Shown piece after piece: positions 1 to 6,641 of a stretch of 17,303 bases of DNA. This stretch comes from an uncultured Campylobacter sp. (GTDB lineage: Bacteria > Campylobacterota > Campylobacteria > Campylobacterales > Campylobacteraceae). The position numbers were made by a program, and so were the translations under genes. Positions within the stretch are counted from its first letter, which is position 1, and the number at the start of each line of letters is the position of its first letter. The stretch covers positions 1 through 17,303 of the forward strand of contig NZ_CALINL010000252.1 in assembly GCF_938045225.1 (NCBI RefSeq), read 5' to 3'. Under the pieces are notes generated by a model. The model made no database searches. It was not told the origin of the DNA and saw nothing but the letters and a program-made list of their open reading frames with translations.

Positions 1-324
1 AATGCAAGCCTAAAACAGGCGATCGATACGATGACTCACGGTAAACTCGGTACTGTTTTGATCGTCGATAAAGACGGCATTTTGGACGCAATCTTGAGCG
101 ACGGAGACCTTAGGCGCGCGCTGATGAGAGAGGACTTTGATCTAAACGACGCTGCGATCAAATACGCGACGGTAAAGCCAAAAGAGCTAAACGATAAAGA
201 GATGTTAGCGATAGATGCGTTAGCGCTCATCGAGCGGTACAAGATCCAGCTACTAGCCGTCGTAGAAAACGGCGTTCCGGTCGGCGTTTTACACATACAC
301 GACCTTGCAAATTTAGGACTATAA
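1..324 (+). CDS. kdsD: Arabinose-5-phosphate isomerase KdsD, C-terminal part (5' end outside window)
   Basis: The reading frame is open from base 1 and ends at TAA 322-324, so only the last 107 residues are here; the ATG at 31 is internal. The peptide looks like the C-terminal CBS-domain pair of the KpsF/GutQ/KdsD family: a run TVLIVDKDGILDAILSDGDLRRAL typical of the first CBS motif is followed by AIDALALIERYKIQLLAVVE and ends GVLHIHDLANLGL, a common ending of KdsD. The enzyme interconverts ribulose-5-phosphate and arabinose-5-phosphate in the cytoplasm, the first step toward Kdo for lipopolysaccharide. The SIS catalytic domain lies upstream of the window. It is followed after one base by the pseudouridine synthase gene, suggesting co-transcription. 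Family assignment is firm; the exact paralogue cannot be proven without the N-terminus. Confidence 0.88.
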   Translation, partial: NASLKQAIDTMTHGKLGTVLIVDKDGILDAILSDGDLRRALMREDFDLNDAAIKYATVKPKELNDKEMLAIDALALIERYKIQLLAVVENGVPVGVLHIHDLANLGL

Positions 325-325
325 A

Positions 326-1099
326 ATGCAAAAAAGCAGACTAAACAAATTTATATCGCATAACACGAGTTATTCGCGTAGAGAGGCCGACGAGCTCATA
401 AAACAGGGCAAAGTTAGCGTAAACGGCCGCGTCGTTAGCGAGCTGGCTACTAGCGTTAGCGATGAGGATAAAGTGAAGATAAACGGCCGCATAGTAAGGC
501 TAAAAAAAGAATTTACGATGATCGTTTATCACAAACAAAAAGGCGAGCTAGTTAGCAAAAAAGACGACCGCGGACGCAAAACTATCTATGATAGCCTTGA
601 CCGACAGTTTGCTAAATTTGTTAGTATCGGGCGGCTTGACTACGCTAGCGAGGGGCTACTTTTACTAACGGACGCTCCGGCGATTGCTACCGCGCTGATG
701 AACAGCGACGTAGAGCGCGAATATTATCTCAAAGTAAAAGGCGAGATAACGCCCGAAGTGATAACGGCGATGAACGAGGGCTTTTTCGCTGCGGATGCCA
801 CCAAGGGTGCGCATGCTAAAACCGCGATAAAATCAATGGAATTTAAGCCCTTTTTGGACTATAAAATTTTTGGCTCAAGCGGCGGCTTTACGAAGCTAAA
901 AGTCGTGATAAACGAAGGACAAAACCGTGAACTACGCCGATTTTTCGGATATTTCGACCTTGAGGTAATGGATCTAAAACGCGTTAGTTTCGGCCGCGTC
1001 GATCTTGGTATGCTAAAACCCGGTAAATGGCGATATTTTGAAAATAGCGAATACGAAGCGCTGAGAGATTTTCTAAAGGTAAATAACGTTAGGTACTAA
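326..1099 (+). CDS. rluB: RsuA/RluB-family rRNA pseudouridine synthase
   Basis: The 257-residue protein starts with an S4 RNA-binding domain (about residues 3-60: RLNKFISHNTSYSRREADELI, then VSVNGRVV). A pseudouridine synthase domain follows, with the catalytic motif GRLDYASEGLLLLT near residues 102-115, whose aspartate would be the nucleophile, and a conserved GQNRELRRFF stretch near residue 198. These are the hallmarks of the RsuA/RluB/RluE/RluF group, which convert a uridine in rRNA to pseudouridine. Campylobacter genomes usually carry one such gene annotated rluB, hence the symbol; the target base (23S versus 16S) is not readable from sequence. The start ATG lies one base after the kdsD stop (TAAAATG), so translation is probably coupled. 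Its end faces a palindromic terminator 33 bases downstream. Confidence 0.88.
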   Translation: MQKSRLNKFISHNTSYSRREADELIKQGKVSVNGRVVSELATSVSDEDKVKINGRIVRLKKEFTMIVYHKQKGELVSKKDDRGRKTIYDSLDRQFAKFVSIGRLDYASEGLLLLTDAPAIATALMNSDVEREYYLKVKGEITPEVITAMNEGFFAADATKGAHAKTAIKSMEFKPFLDYKIFGSSGGFTKLKVVINEGQNRELRRFFGYFDLEVMDLKRVSFGRVDLGMLKPGKWRYFENSEYEALRDFLKVNNVRY

Positions 1100-1131
1100 T
1101 CTTTTATAAGGCGGTTTTTTGCCGTTAGTTA

Positions 1132-1161
1132 TATAACACAGCTAAAATTAGCTGTGTTATA
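1132..1161 (+). terminator. Palindromic terminator after rluB
   Basis: A perfect 14-bp inverted repeat (TATAACACAGCTAA / TTAGCTGTGTTATA) separated by two A residues lies 33 bases after the rluB stop. On the + strand it is followed by AATTTTG, a short T run, so a rho-independent terminator for kdsD-rluB is likely. On the - strand the base run after the stem is not T-rich, so it would serve the mcc operon poorly. The stem is AT-rich except for its CACAGC core. Confidence 0.6.
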
Positions 1162-1522
1162 ATTTTGTAGTGCCATAAAATCACTTGTTCATGAACATCG
1201 TTTCTTGAAAAATAACGTTAGCGATATGTGAAAACATCTGAAACGCTTTAAAATTATTTATAAAAATTGGCGATACGTACAAAATTTAGCTAGCAAATAT
1301 AAAATTGTAATCTTCGCCATAACCAGCCATCTTTCTTATAGTGGTAAAATATTCGTCAAATTTCATACAATAGATTGATTGTTAAGTATTTGCGGCGCGT
1401 AGCAACTGCTCCCCTAACATAGTTAAAACCGCAAGCGCCAAATAATGCTCAAATTTAGCTGTTTTTACTTTGGAGGGACTATTTGCTTCTCGGAGAATCA
1501 AATGGCCAAATGGCCTCAAAAC
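1162..1522. other. Gene-poor convergent spacer with a possible decayed reading frame
   Basis: These 361 bases lie between the converging rluB and mcc transcription units. I find no convincing gene or RNA. On the - strand, the frame of the upstream NosL-like gene continues after its TAG stop at 1523-1525 with only TAA at 1382-1384 and TAA at 1286-1288 before TGA at 1181-1183, giving pieces of about 46, 31 and 34 codons. One piece (from ATG at 1366) begins MKFDEYFTTIRKMAGYGED, which has a protein-like look. This is fewer stops than expected for such AT-rich DNA, so the spacer may hold a decayed gene, but the count is small and chance is not excluded. The spacer also holds the inverted repeat listed separately at 1490-1540. 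Confidence 0.35.
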
Positions 1523-1540
1523 CTAAATTTTATTCTCCGA
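1490..1540. repeat. Inverted repeat spanning the 3' end of the last operon gene, with an 8-bp tandem repeat in the loop
   Basis: TCGGAGAAT (1490-1498) is the exact reverse complement of ATTCTCCGA (1532-1540), and with a one-base gap the pairing extends by GCTT/AAGC. The right arm lies in the last codons of the NosL-like gene and the left arm beyond its stop, so the transcript could form a 9-bp or longer stem at its 3' end. The loop contains AAATGGCC twice in tandem (1500-1507 and 1508-1515), and the two GGCC units could pair with each other. No T run follows on either strand, so this looks more like an mRNA 3'-end stabiliser or a dispersed extragenic repeat than a classical terminator. Confidence 0.5.
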
Positions 1541-2032
1541 AAGCAGTATAAAAATCAGCGGATTTATCAGTGTTTCTCCGCGTGCGGCGTAGAGCATGAC
1601 GTCCTCGAAATAGTTATCGTTGATGCCGTAAACATGATATTCGTACGCGCCGATGCCGTATCCCATCGGAGTGATGTCCACGCGCGAATACCAGGCGTTT
1701 TTAGCCAGGATGTAGCGGCTGGTGTCTTGCGAATAGACCCACAGCACGACATCGTCTTTGTTTTTTTGCCGCATGAGCCATGTAAACGAGTTTGAGATGT
1801 CGTAGAAAAAGTACGTGTCGCCGTTTGGCATCACCGCCTGAGCCGTGTTGTTTAGGTCGCTGATGAGCACCTTGCTCTCAAAGCAGAGGTATTTGTTTAG
1901 CTCTATTTCTAGCGGCTTTTTTTCTACGTTGCCGTGGCGAACGACGATCTTGCCCTCGCTAGTATCTACCGAAAACGCAAGCAGCGCCACCACGCCGATA
2001 AGTAGCACGGCGGCAAAAATTTGCTTTATCAT
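1523..2032 (-). CDS. Divergent NosL-like membrane-anchored periplasmic protein, likely copper delivery
   Basis: The 169-residue protein begins with an uncleaved-looking membrane anchor (residues 5-20) and has a periplasmic body. The body resembles the NosL fold: a cysteine at C50, then VLISDLNNTAQAVMPNGDTYFFYD, a tryptophan-bearing helix (FTWLMR), a strand block VVLWVYSQDTSRYILAKNAWY and the stretch TPMGYGIGAYE (121-131), which matches the usual NosL 'TPMG.G..A' ending. NosL proteins bind Cu(I) and deliver it to periplasmic enzymes. The typical Cys-x-Met copper motif is not present; C50 is the only cysteine, with no methionine close by in sequence. The C-terminus ends in a hydrophobic stretch (155-164). 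It overlaps the preceding gene by ATGA, with a GAGGAG ribosome site. It is the last gene of the operon. NosL relationship is from motif reading, not an alignment. Confidence 0.7.
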   Translation of the reverse strand: MIKQIFAAVLLIGVVALLAFSVDTSEGKIVVRHGNVEKKPLEIELNKYLCFESKVLISDLNNTAQAVMPNGDTYFFYDISNSFTWLMRQKNKDDVVLWVYSQDTSRYILAKNAWYSRVDITPMGYGIGAYEYHVYGINDNYFEDVMLYAARGETLINPLIFILLSENKI

Positions 2033-2982
2033 AATAAAACTCCTCGTAAAAGGTAGTATTTAGCGACGAAAAAGCTACAAACAAGAGTATTTACGGCCAG
2101 CCAAAAGGAGGAAAGCTTCAGCAAATGCTCGTAAGGTTTTTTCACGATTAGCTCCACTAAAAACGCCGATATGCCGTAGAAAATACCCAAAAACAGCGAG
2201 CCCCAGATGAGGTAGCCGACGTAAAAATACTCGCCCTTTAGCATGCAGTACGGGCACTTGTGATTTGGTTGCTCGTAGACGTAAAGCCCGAAAAAATAGG
2301 TAATCGCGTAGTATGCGATAAATAAAAACAGCAGATTGCAAACAAAGCTCGCCATCGTCTGTTTGAGCAAATTTAGCGTCAAAATGACCGCAAAAACGGC
2401 GTAGTAAAATATGACCAAATTTAACTTCGTGTAGCCAAACGGTAGCTTTGGCGCTTGAAACACGACCGAGCAGCAAAAGACGGGCACTTTTAAAGGCACG
2501 TTGCTAAAAAATAGAATCTCGGCGGCAAATTCGATCAAAACGGCGATAAAAAGTATCGTGAAAATGACGTATTTTCGCTTTAAATACGGAAAATTCGTCG
2601 CCTTTAAATCAAGCGAATTTATGATGAGCCACAGCCCAAAGCCAAAAATGAGCAGTAGTTTTAGCAGTAGCAAAATGCCGCCAAATTGGTTTGATCCGAT
2701 GACGCCGGCCGAGCACATGGCTCCGGGCACCACGTCTGCTAGCTCGTTTAGAGATAGCGCGAAAAATACGAACAAAACGATCTTGCAAACTACGGCAAAA
2801 AACAAAATCGTATTTACGAGGTAGTTGCGCTTTTCTAGGTCGTATTGCAAATTTGACGTCGAGTTAAAGTCCCACAGGCGCATAATGCGCACGACGAAAT
2901 ACTGCGAAATGCCCATCAGCACGATGATGATGAGCTCGATCAGCAAAAACGCGATGACTTCGTCCGATAAAAATACACTCAC
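2029..2982 (-). CDS. Eight-helix membrane protein with a CPYC motif in the sulfite-reductase operon
   Basis: I do not recognise a named family with certainty. The 317-residue protein has about eight hydrophobic helices. Several cysteines lie outside the helices: one in GAMCSAGVIGSNQFGG between helices 2 and 3, a CC pair in VFCCSVV after helix 4, and HKCPYCMLKGEY before helix 7. The arrangement, with Cys and Met near membrane faces, would suit metal handling or thiol chemistry. The distantly related Shewanella sir locus is also said to carry membrane and ABC genes downstream of its sulfite reductase. The start is GTG at 2982 overlapping the ATPase stop (GTGA), and the next gene overlaps by ATGA, so it is translated with the ABC genes and probably works with them. 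Function as a copper transporter component is inference. Confidence 0.82.
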   Translation of the reverse strand: MSVFLSDEVIAFLLIELIIIVLMGISQYFVVRIMRLWDFNSTSNLQYDLEKRNYLVNTILFFAVVCKIVLFVFFALSLNELADVVPGAMCSAGVIGSNQFGGILLLLKLLLIFGFGLWLIINSLDLKATNFPYLKRKYVIFTILFIAVLIEFAAEILFFSNVPLKVPVFCCSVVFQAPKLPFGYTKLNLVIFYYAVFAVILTLNLLKQTMASFVCNLLFLFIAYYAITYFFGLYVYEQPNHKCPYCMLKGEYFYVGYLIWGSLFLGIFYGISAFLVELIVKKPYEHLLKLSSFWLAVNTLVCSFFVAKYYLLRGVLL

Positions 2983-3653
2983 AGCATCTCTCCGTCCTGC
3001 ATCCTCACGTAGCCGTCCACGAAGTCCAGATCGTCAAATAAAATATCGTGCGTGGCGACTACGACGGTCTTTTTTAGCTCTTTAAATTTTTTCAGCATTT
3101 CGATAAAAATGAGCGAGTTTTGTTTGTCCAAATTTGCCGTCGGCTCGTCGGCTAAGATGACGCTCGGATCCATCGCTAGTGCCCTTGCTATCGCACATCG
3201 CTGCTTCTCGCCGCCGCTTAGCTTTGAGATGATTTGATCTTTTTTGTGCGCGATGTTGGCGAGATTTAGCGCGCGCTCGATTTGCGAATTTAGCTCGGCT
3301 TTTTTTAGGCTAGTTAGGCTTAGTGGTGCTAGCACGTTTTGATAGACGCTAAGGCCCTCGATCAAGTTAAAGGACTGAAATATAAACCCGACCTCGCTAT
3401 GTCTAAAATTTGAGCTCATGATGTCGGGTAGCTTTGAGACGTTGCGGCCGTTGATCAGTGCTTCGCCGCTACTTGGTTTGCTAAGCGCGCCGAGTATTCC
3501 TAGCAGCGTGCTTTTGCCGCTACCGCTAACGCCTTTTAGGATGACTAGATCGCCGCTTTTTACCGTCAAATTTATATTTTTTAGCGCGTGAAATTCGTTG
3601 GGTTTATTTTGATTGTAAATTTTACAGAGATTTTTTACTTCTATCGCGTTCAT
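2979..3653 (-). CDS. ABC transporter ATPase of the LolD/MacB type
   Basis: The 224-residue protein is a complete nucleotide-binding subunit. Visible motifs are Walker A GVSGSGKST (41-49), Q-loop Q93 in FIFQSFNL, signature LSGGE (145-149), Walker B VILADE with catalytic E170, the D-loop TANLD, and switch histidine H202 in ATHD. The length and the FQSFNL and LSGGEKQR sequences fit the LolD/MacB/FtsE subfamily, which works with FtsX-type permeases on periplasmic or mechanical tasks rather than classical import. It overlaps the permease gene by ATGA, so the two are almost certainly partners. The neighbouring NosL-like genes suggest a role in loading copper into MccA or freeing it from a chaperone; that role is inferred from context. 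Confidence 0.93.
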   Translation of the reverse strand: MNAIEVKNLCKIYNQNKPNEFHALKNINLTVKSGDLVILKGVSGSGKSTLLGILGALSKPSSGEALINGRNVSKLPDIMSSNFRHSEVGFIFQSFNLIEGLSVYQNVLAPLSLTSLKKAELNSQIERALNLANIAHKKDQIISKLSGGEKQRCAIARALAMDPSVILADEPTANLDKQNSLIFIEMLKKFKELKKTVVVATHDILFDDLDFVDGYVRMQDGEML

Positions 3654-4759
3654 TTTACCGCCTCGCTCATGTCGCTAACGGCTATGCGCCACGACGGGAT
3701 GATGACGAATGCCAAAAACGGAATCACGCTAAAAACGAAGATCAAAAACAGCATATTAAAGTCTATTATCGGCGTGAAATCGGTAAAATTCGCCACCTCG
3801 CTGCCTAAAAATATATCGCGTAAAAACGGCGCGCCGAATAAAAACACGTAGAGATACGCTCCCGCAACGCCTAGCAAATAGGCGCTAAAAGAAACGACGA
3901 TATTTTGGATAAATTTAAGCGCAATGATATTTCTCACGCTAAAGCCGATACTGCGCAATATCGCGATCTCCTTTTTCTTCTCGCCGTAAGCGAGCGAAAT
4001 TTGATTTTTCAGCAGGATGAAAAACGAAACCATCGCCACGACGTAAAGCACCATGAAAATGCCGCCTTTGTAGTAGTAAAGGTGCCTTATTTTGGCCACG
4101 CCGTCCTCGATGCTCGTAACTTCGGTGTTTGGATAGACATTTTGGATCTTTAGCGCTACTTCGCTGATCTCGTTGACGTTTGGCACCTCGACGTAGAGTC
4201 TTGTGTATTCGCCCTCTTTTAGGCTTAGCACTTCGCGCGCGGTAGTGGGATTCATATAAATGACGTCGTTTGAGACGATACCCGTTTCATGCGGCGCTGT
4301 TTTGTTGATCTTTATCGGGATCATTTTTTCTTCGGTTAAAAAGTTAAAAACGTCCTCGTAATAAAGCTCCGCCATCTCTTTTTTCACGCCTTCGCCCACG
4401 ATCATCTCGTTCTCGTCTAAATTTTCATCGCCGACGATGTGAAACCAGACTCTTTTTTGCGCGAAATAATACTCTCCCTCGACCGCGCCCTCGACGCTAG
4501 CAACGCCTGGGATCTTTGAGACGTCGTAGATGTAACCGTCGTGCATCAGGTCGCGTTTACCAGCGCGCAGAGCCTCGACGACGACTTCCGGTTTTGAGCG
4601 GGTCAAATTCGTAAGGTCGCTTTGGATGGAGCTTGAGACGAAAAGAGCCGCGCTTAAGATAAACACGATAAAGGCGAAGATAAAAAAGCTAAAAGCGTGA
4701 TCGGCGCGGTCTTTATAGAGCAGCGTAACTGCGTAATCGATAAAATTTTTACTCGGCAT
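3650..4759 (-). CDS. FtsX/MacB-type ABC transporter permease
   Basis: The protein (369 residues from this start) has the topology of one FtsX-type subunit: a first transmembrane helix near residues 22-45, a periplasmic domain of about 180 residues, then three C-terminal helices (GGIFMVLYVVAMVSFFILL, the region from NIVVSFSAYLLGVAGAYLYVFLF, and MLFLIFVFSVIPFLAFVII). The cytoplasmic stretch KKKEIAILRSIGFSVRNI before the third helix is the characteristic coupling segment of this family. I place the start at ATG 4759 because GGGAAG lies seven bases before it; the in-frame ATG at 4774 has a purine run immediately next to it and a worse spacing. The start overlaps the stop of the 62-residue gene. 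The periplasmic domain shows no cysteine cluster, so metal would have to be supplied by a partner. Confidence 0.9.
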   Translation of the reverse strand: MPSKNFIDYAVTLLYKDRADHAFSFFIFAFIVFILSAALFVSSSIQSDLTNLTRSKPEVVVEALRAGKRDLMHDGYIYDVSKIPGVASVEGAVEGEYYFAQKRVWFHIVGDENLDENEMIVGEGVKKEMAELYYEDVFNFLTEEKMIPIKINKTAPHETGIVSNDVIYMNPTTAREVLSLKEGEYTRLYVEVPNVNEISEVALKIQNVYPNTEVTSIEDGVAKIRHLYYYKGGIFMVLYVVAMVSFFILLKNQISLAYGEKKKEIAILRSIGFSVRNIIALKFIQNIVVSFSAYLLGVAGAYLYVFLFGAPFLRDIFLGSEVANFTDFTPIIDFNMLFLIFVFSVIPFLAFVIIPSWRIAVSDMSEAVK

Positions 4760-4937
4760 AGACAAACTTCCCATACTCTTTTGAAATAAAATTCGTCGAA
4801 ATTTGCGCGTCTTTGACGGATTTTTGGATCAAATTTAGCTGGGCTTCCTTGCCTGCTCTATCAAAGCCAAGGTAATGCGCTCCGATACAAACGTAAAGGA
4901 TCGCAAAAAAGCCCGCTAAAACGCAGATGAGTCTCAC
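4749..4937 (-). CDS. Small single-helix membrane protein, 62 residues
   Basis: I do not recognise the family. Residues 2-25 (RLICVLAGFFAILYVCIGAHYL) form one membrane helix or an uncleaved signal, with two cysteines and a histidine near it. The remainder is a polar, partly helical tail of about 37 residues. Reality of the gene rests on its packing: the start is GTG at 4937 overlapping the stop of the double NosL gene (GTGA) with AGAGG five bases before it, and its stop lies inside the first codons of the permease gene. It is therefore read from the same message and placed exactly between the copper-binding protein and its likely transporter. A role as a small transporter subunit or anchor is inference. 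Confidence 0.72.
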   Translation of the reverse strand: MRLICVLAGFFAILYVCIGAHYLGFDRAGKEAQLNLIQKSVKDAQISTNFISKEYGKFVYAE

Positions 4938-6070
4938 ATCAACCTCTCAACCAAAAGCGTAGTTATCTCGTCAAATTTGACGATCTGTTTGCCGCCGTGA
5001 TCCTTGGCGAATGTTTTAGCGTCCTCTTCGTTTGCAAATGGAATCAGTTCGTTGCCCATAGGTCCGAGTACGTTTGAGCCGGTTACGTAGTAGGCGGTTC
5101 TGGCGTCGATTTTGTTTAGCTTGTAGTAGTCGCTAACGAAAATTTGATCGTCCTTTTTGCCTTTTTCGAAATAATACTTCATCATATCCTTGACGCCGTC
5201 AAAGTAAAGCTCCTCTTTGCTTGTTTTCATCATCGTCGCCCACTGCGGATTTTTGCCGATTAGCATACCGCAAACAGGGCAGCGTGCGCCTTTTGGTACA
5301 ACGATCCTCTCGGCTTTTTGCGTTTTTTGCTTAGATTTTGTGGCTTGATCGCTCGAGCCTAAATTTGCCGGAGCGTCCCATAGATACAAAGCGGCGGCTT
5401 GCAGGTGTTTGTCGTATTCAGGGGCTTTGCTAGCGCCCTTTGCGTCGCATGTTTTTTTAAGGTGGGCTTTTAGCTCGGAGATGGCTTTAAAGCTTTTTGG
5501 ATCGACTTTCTCGCAGTTTGCTTCGTAAAATTCCTTGCCGTGTGCGTAAACGCCGCCCTCGCGTTTGGCTTTGATCATCTTGTTATCGCCCTCAAAGTCC
5601 TGCCCCGCGATCTCGTATGCTTTGGCAAAGTCCATTATCTCGCCGCCGTTTTCGGCTTGGAACTCTTTTGCGTCGGCCTCAGTTGAAAAGGCGTATTTGC
5701 TATTTCTAGTCATCGTGCCGCCGATCTTGCTACCGACGACGTAAAAGGCTTTATTCGCATCGATCAAATTTAGATTTTTCGTATCCACGACCTGCGCGTC
5801 GCTTGGGATTTTGCCCTCCGTTAGTTCGTATAGGCAGTGTAGCGATGCTACTTGCTTGCCGTTATAAACGTGGTTTGTTTTGTAGAATTTAACCAAATTC
5901 ATTCCGCAAACGGCGCAATACTCTTTATCCTCGCCGCTTCCTACTAGCGTAGCTTTGCTAGGATCTACGCTTTGAAACATCGGCTTCATCTTGCCTGCTT
6001 GCTCGTTTGCTTCGGCGCCAAACATTAGCGCCGCCAGTAGCGCCGAACCCAAAATAGAACGTAAAATCAT
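4934..6070 (-). CDS. Exported protein with two NosL copper-binding domains
   Basis: The 378-residue protein has a signal peptide (about residues 1-22, ending GAEA). It then has two NosL-type units: CAVCGM at C52-M57 with LHCLYEL and NKAFYVVGSKIGGTM, and CPVCGM at C264-M269 with LYFDGVKDMMKYYF and RTAYYVTGSNVLGPM. Each ends with an 'EEDAK.F...(N/D)HGG(E/K)I' stretch, so the halves are clear duplicates. NosL proteins bind Cu(I) through Cys and Met and supply nitrous oxide reductase; here no nosZ is nearby and MccA needs copper, so supply to MccA is the natural reading. The middle (about 165-232) resembles a class I cytochrome c that has lost its CXXCH motif (HGKEFYEANC, later LQAAALYLWDA). Ribosome site GGGAG precedes ATG 6070. 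The gene starts 11 bases after the previous one. Confidence 0.85.
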   Translation of the reverse strand: MILRSILGSALLAALMFGAEANEQAGKMKPMFQSVDPSKATLVGSGEDKEYCAVCGMNLVKFYKTNHVYNGKQVASLHCLYELTEGKIPSDAQVVDTKNLNLIDANKAFYVVGSKIGGTMTRNSKYAFSTEADAKEFQAENGGEIMDFAKAYEIAGQDFEGDNKMIKAKREGGVYAHGKEFYEANCEKVDPKSFKAISELKAHLKKTCDAKGASKAPEYDKHLQAAALYLWDAPANLGSSDQATKSKQKTQKAERIVVPKGARCPVCGMLIGKNPQWATMMKTSKEELYFDGVKDMMKYYFEKGKKDDQIFVSDYYKLNKIDARTAYYVTGSNVLGPMGNELIPFANEEDAKTFAKDHGGKQIVKFDEITTLLVERLM

Positions 6071-6081
6071 ATTATCTCCCT

Positions 6082-6633
6082 TTAGTTTGTTAATTTATTT
6101 TTTAATATTTTTATATATTCTTGCGATAACTCGCCGCTTTCATATAGCTTTTTTAGCATGTCATCATCAAAATTTATCTCATAGTAGCCTTTGACAAACT
6201 CGCTAAATTTGTCAAAGCTATCAAAGGTATATGCAAGCAGCCAGCGTCCGCCGTTGTTGCCGCCGACCAAATTTTGATGCTCCGCTCCATCATACCAGAT
6301 AAAAAATGTCGTCTGATCCCTCTCCTTGCTCGAAAAAAGCGAGCTAAATTTAGGTTCCACGCCCTCGTAAATTTTATCTATCACGCTTTGATCCCAGATG
6401 CTTGCGCTAAACTGATTTAGCTCATTTTCATGATCAAATCCCCTAATCAGCACCGCATCTTGCGTAAATATCACATCTAGTAGATCACCTTGTCCGTTAT
6501 CTACTTTGTATCTGAGGCTATTTTCGTTTTTTGTCTTGGAGATGAGCCTTAGATACTCCTCGCCAGGCTCTAGCAAGGCGCTATCAAGCAGATATAGCGC
6601 TTCAAGGCTTGCCTCTTTGTTGCCCCAGTTCAT
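6082..6633 (-). CDS. Unrecognised cytoplasmic protein within the sulfite-reductase operon
   Basis: No signal peptide or membrane helix is visible. The protein (183 residues from ATG 6633) is acidic, alpha/beta-looking, with the stretches VLIRGFDHENELNQF, TTFFIWYDG and FVKGYYEINFDD. These faintly recall a loose group of bacterial proteins that share a 'RGFDHES' run and a '(A/V)..YYE' run; function unknown to me. The start is unsure. ATG 6633 has no ribosome site, TTG 6645 overlaps the stop of the Sel1 gene (TTGA) and has GGGGA upstream, and the frame is open to TTG 6675. Its message looks AT-richer than its neighbours by eye. A cytoplasmic protein without redox motifs is out of place among exported and membrane proteins, so it may be an insertion into the operon. 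Confidence 0.78.
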   Translation of the reverse strand: MNWGNKEASLEALYLLDSALLEPGEEYLRLISKTKNENSLRYKVDNGQGDLLDVIFTQDAVLIRGFDHENELNQFSASIWDQSVIDKIYEGVEPKFSSLFSSKERDQTTFFIWYDGAEHQNLVGGNNGGRWLLAYTFDSFDKFSEFVKGYYEINFDDDMLKKLYESGELSQEYIKILKNKLTN

Positions 6634-6641
6634 TAAGGATA

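Noticed and set aside
1445..1795. + strand reading frame of 116 codons over the NosL-like gene
   Set aside because: It lies mostly antisense to a gene that is anchored by ATGA overlap and a good ribosome site; its product has no family features and no ribosome site at its ATG.
2979..4759. A LolCDE lipoprotein release system
   Set aside because: The ATPase is of that type, but there is one permease only and it is locked between copper-related genes in the mcc unit; a lipoprotein role is not excluded but not supported.
1523..6070. A nos (nitrous oxide reductase) locus
   Set aside because: Two NosL-type genes and an ABC transporter suggest it, but there is no NosZ, NosR or NosD, and the genes continue an mcc unit; the copper target is MccA.
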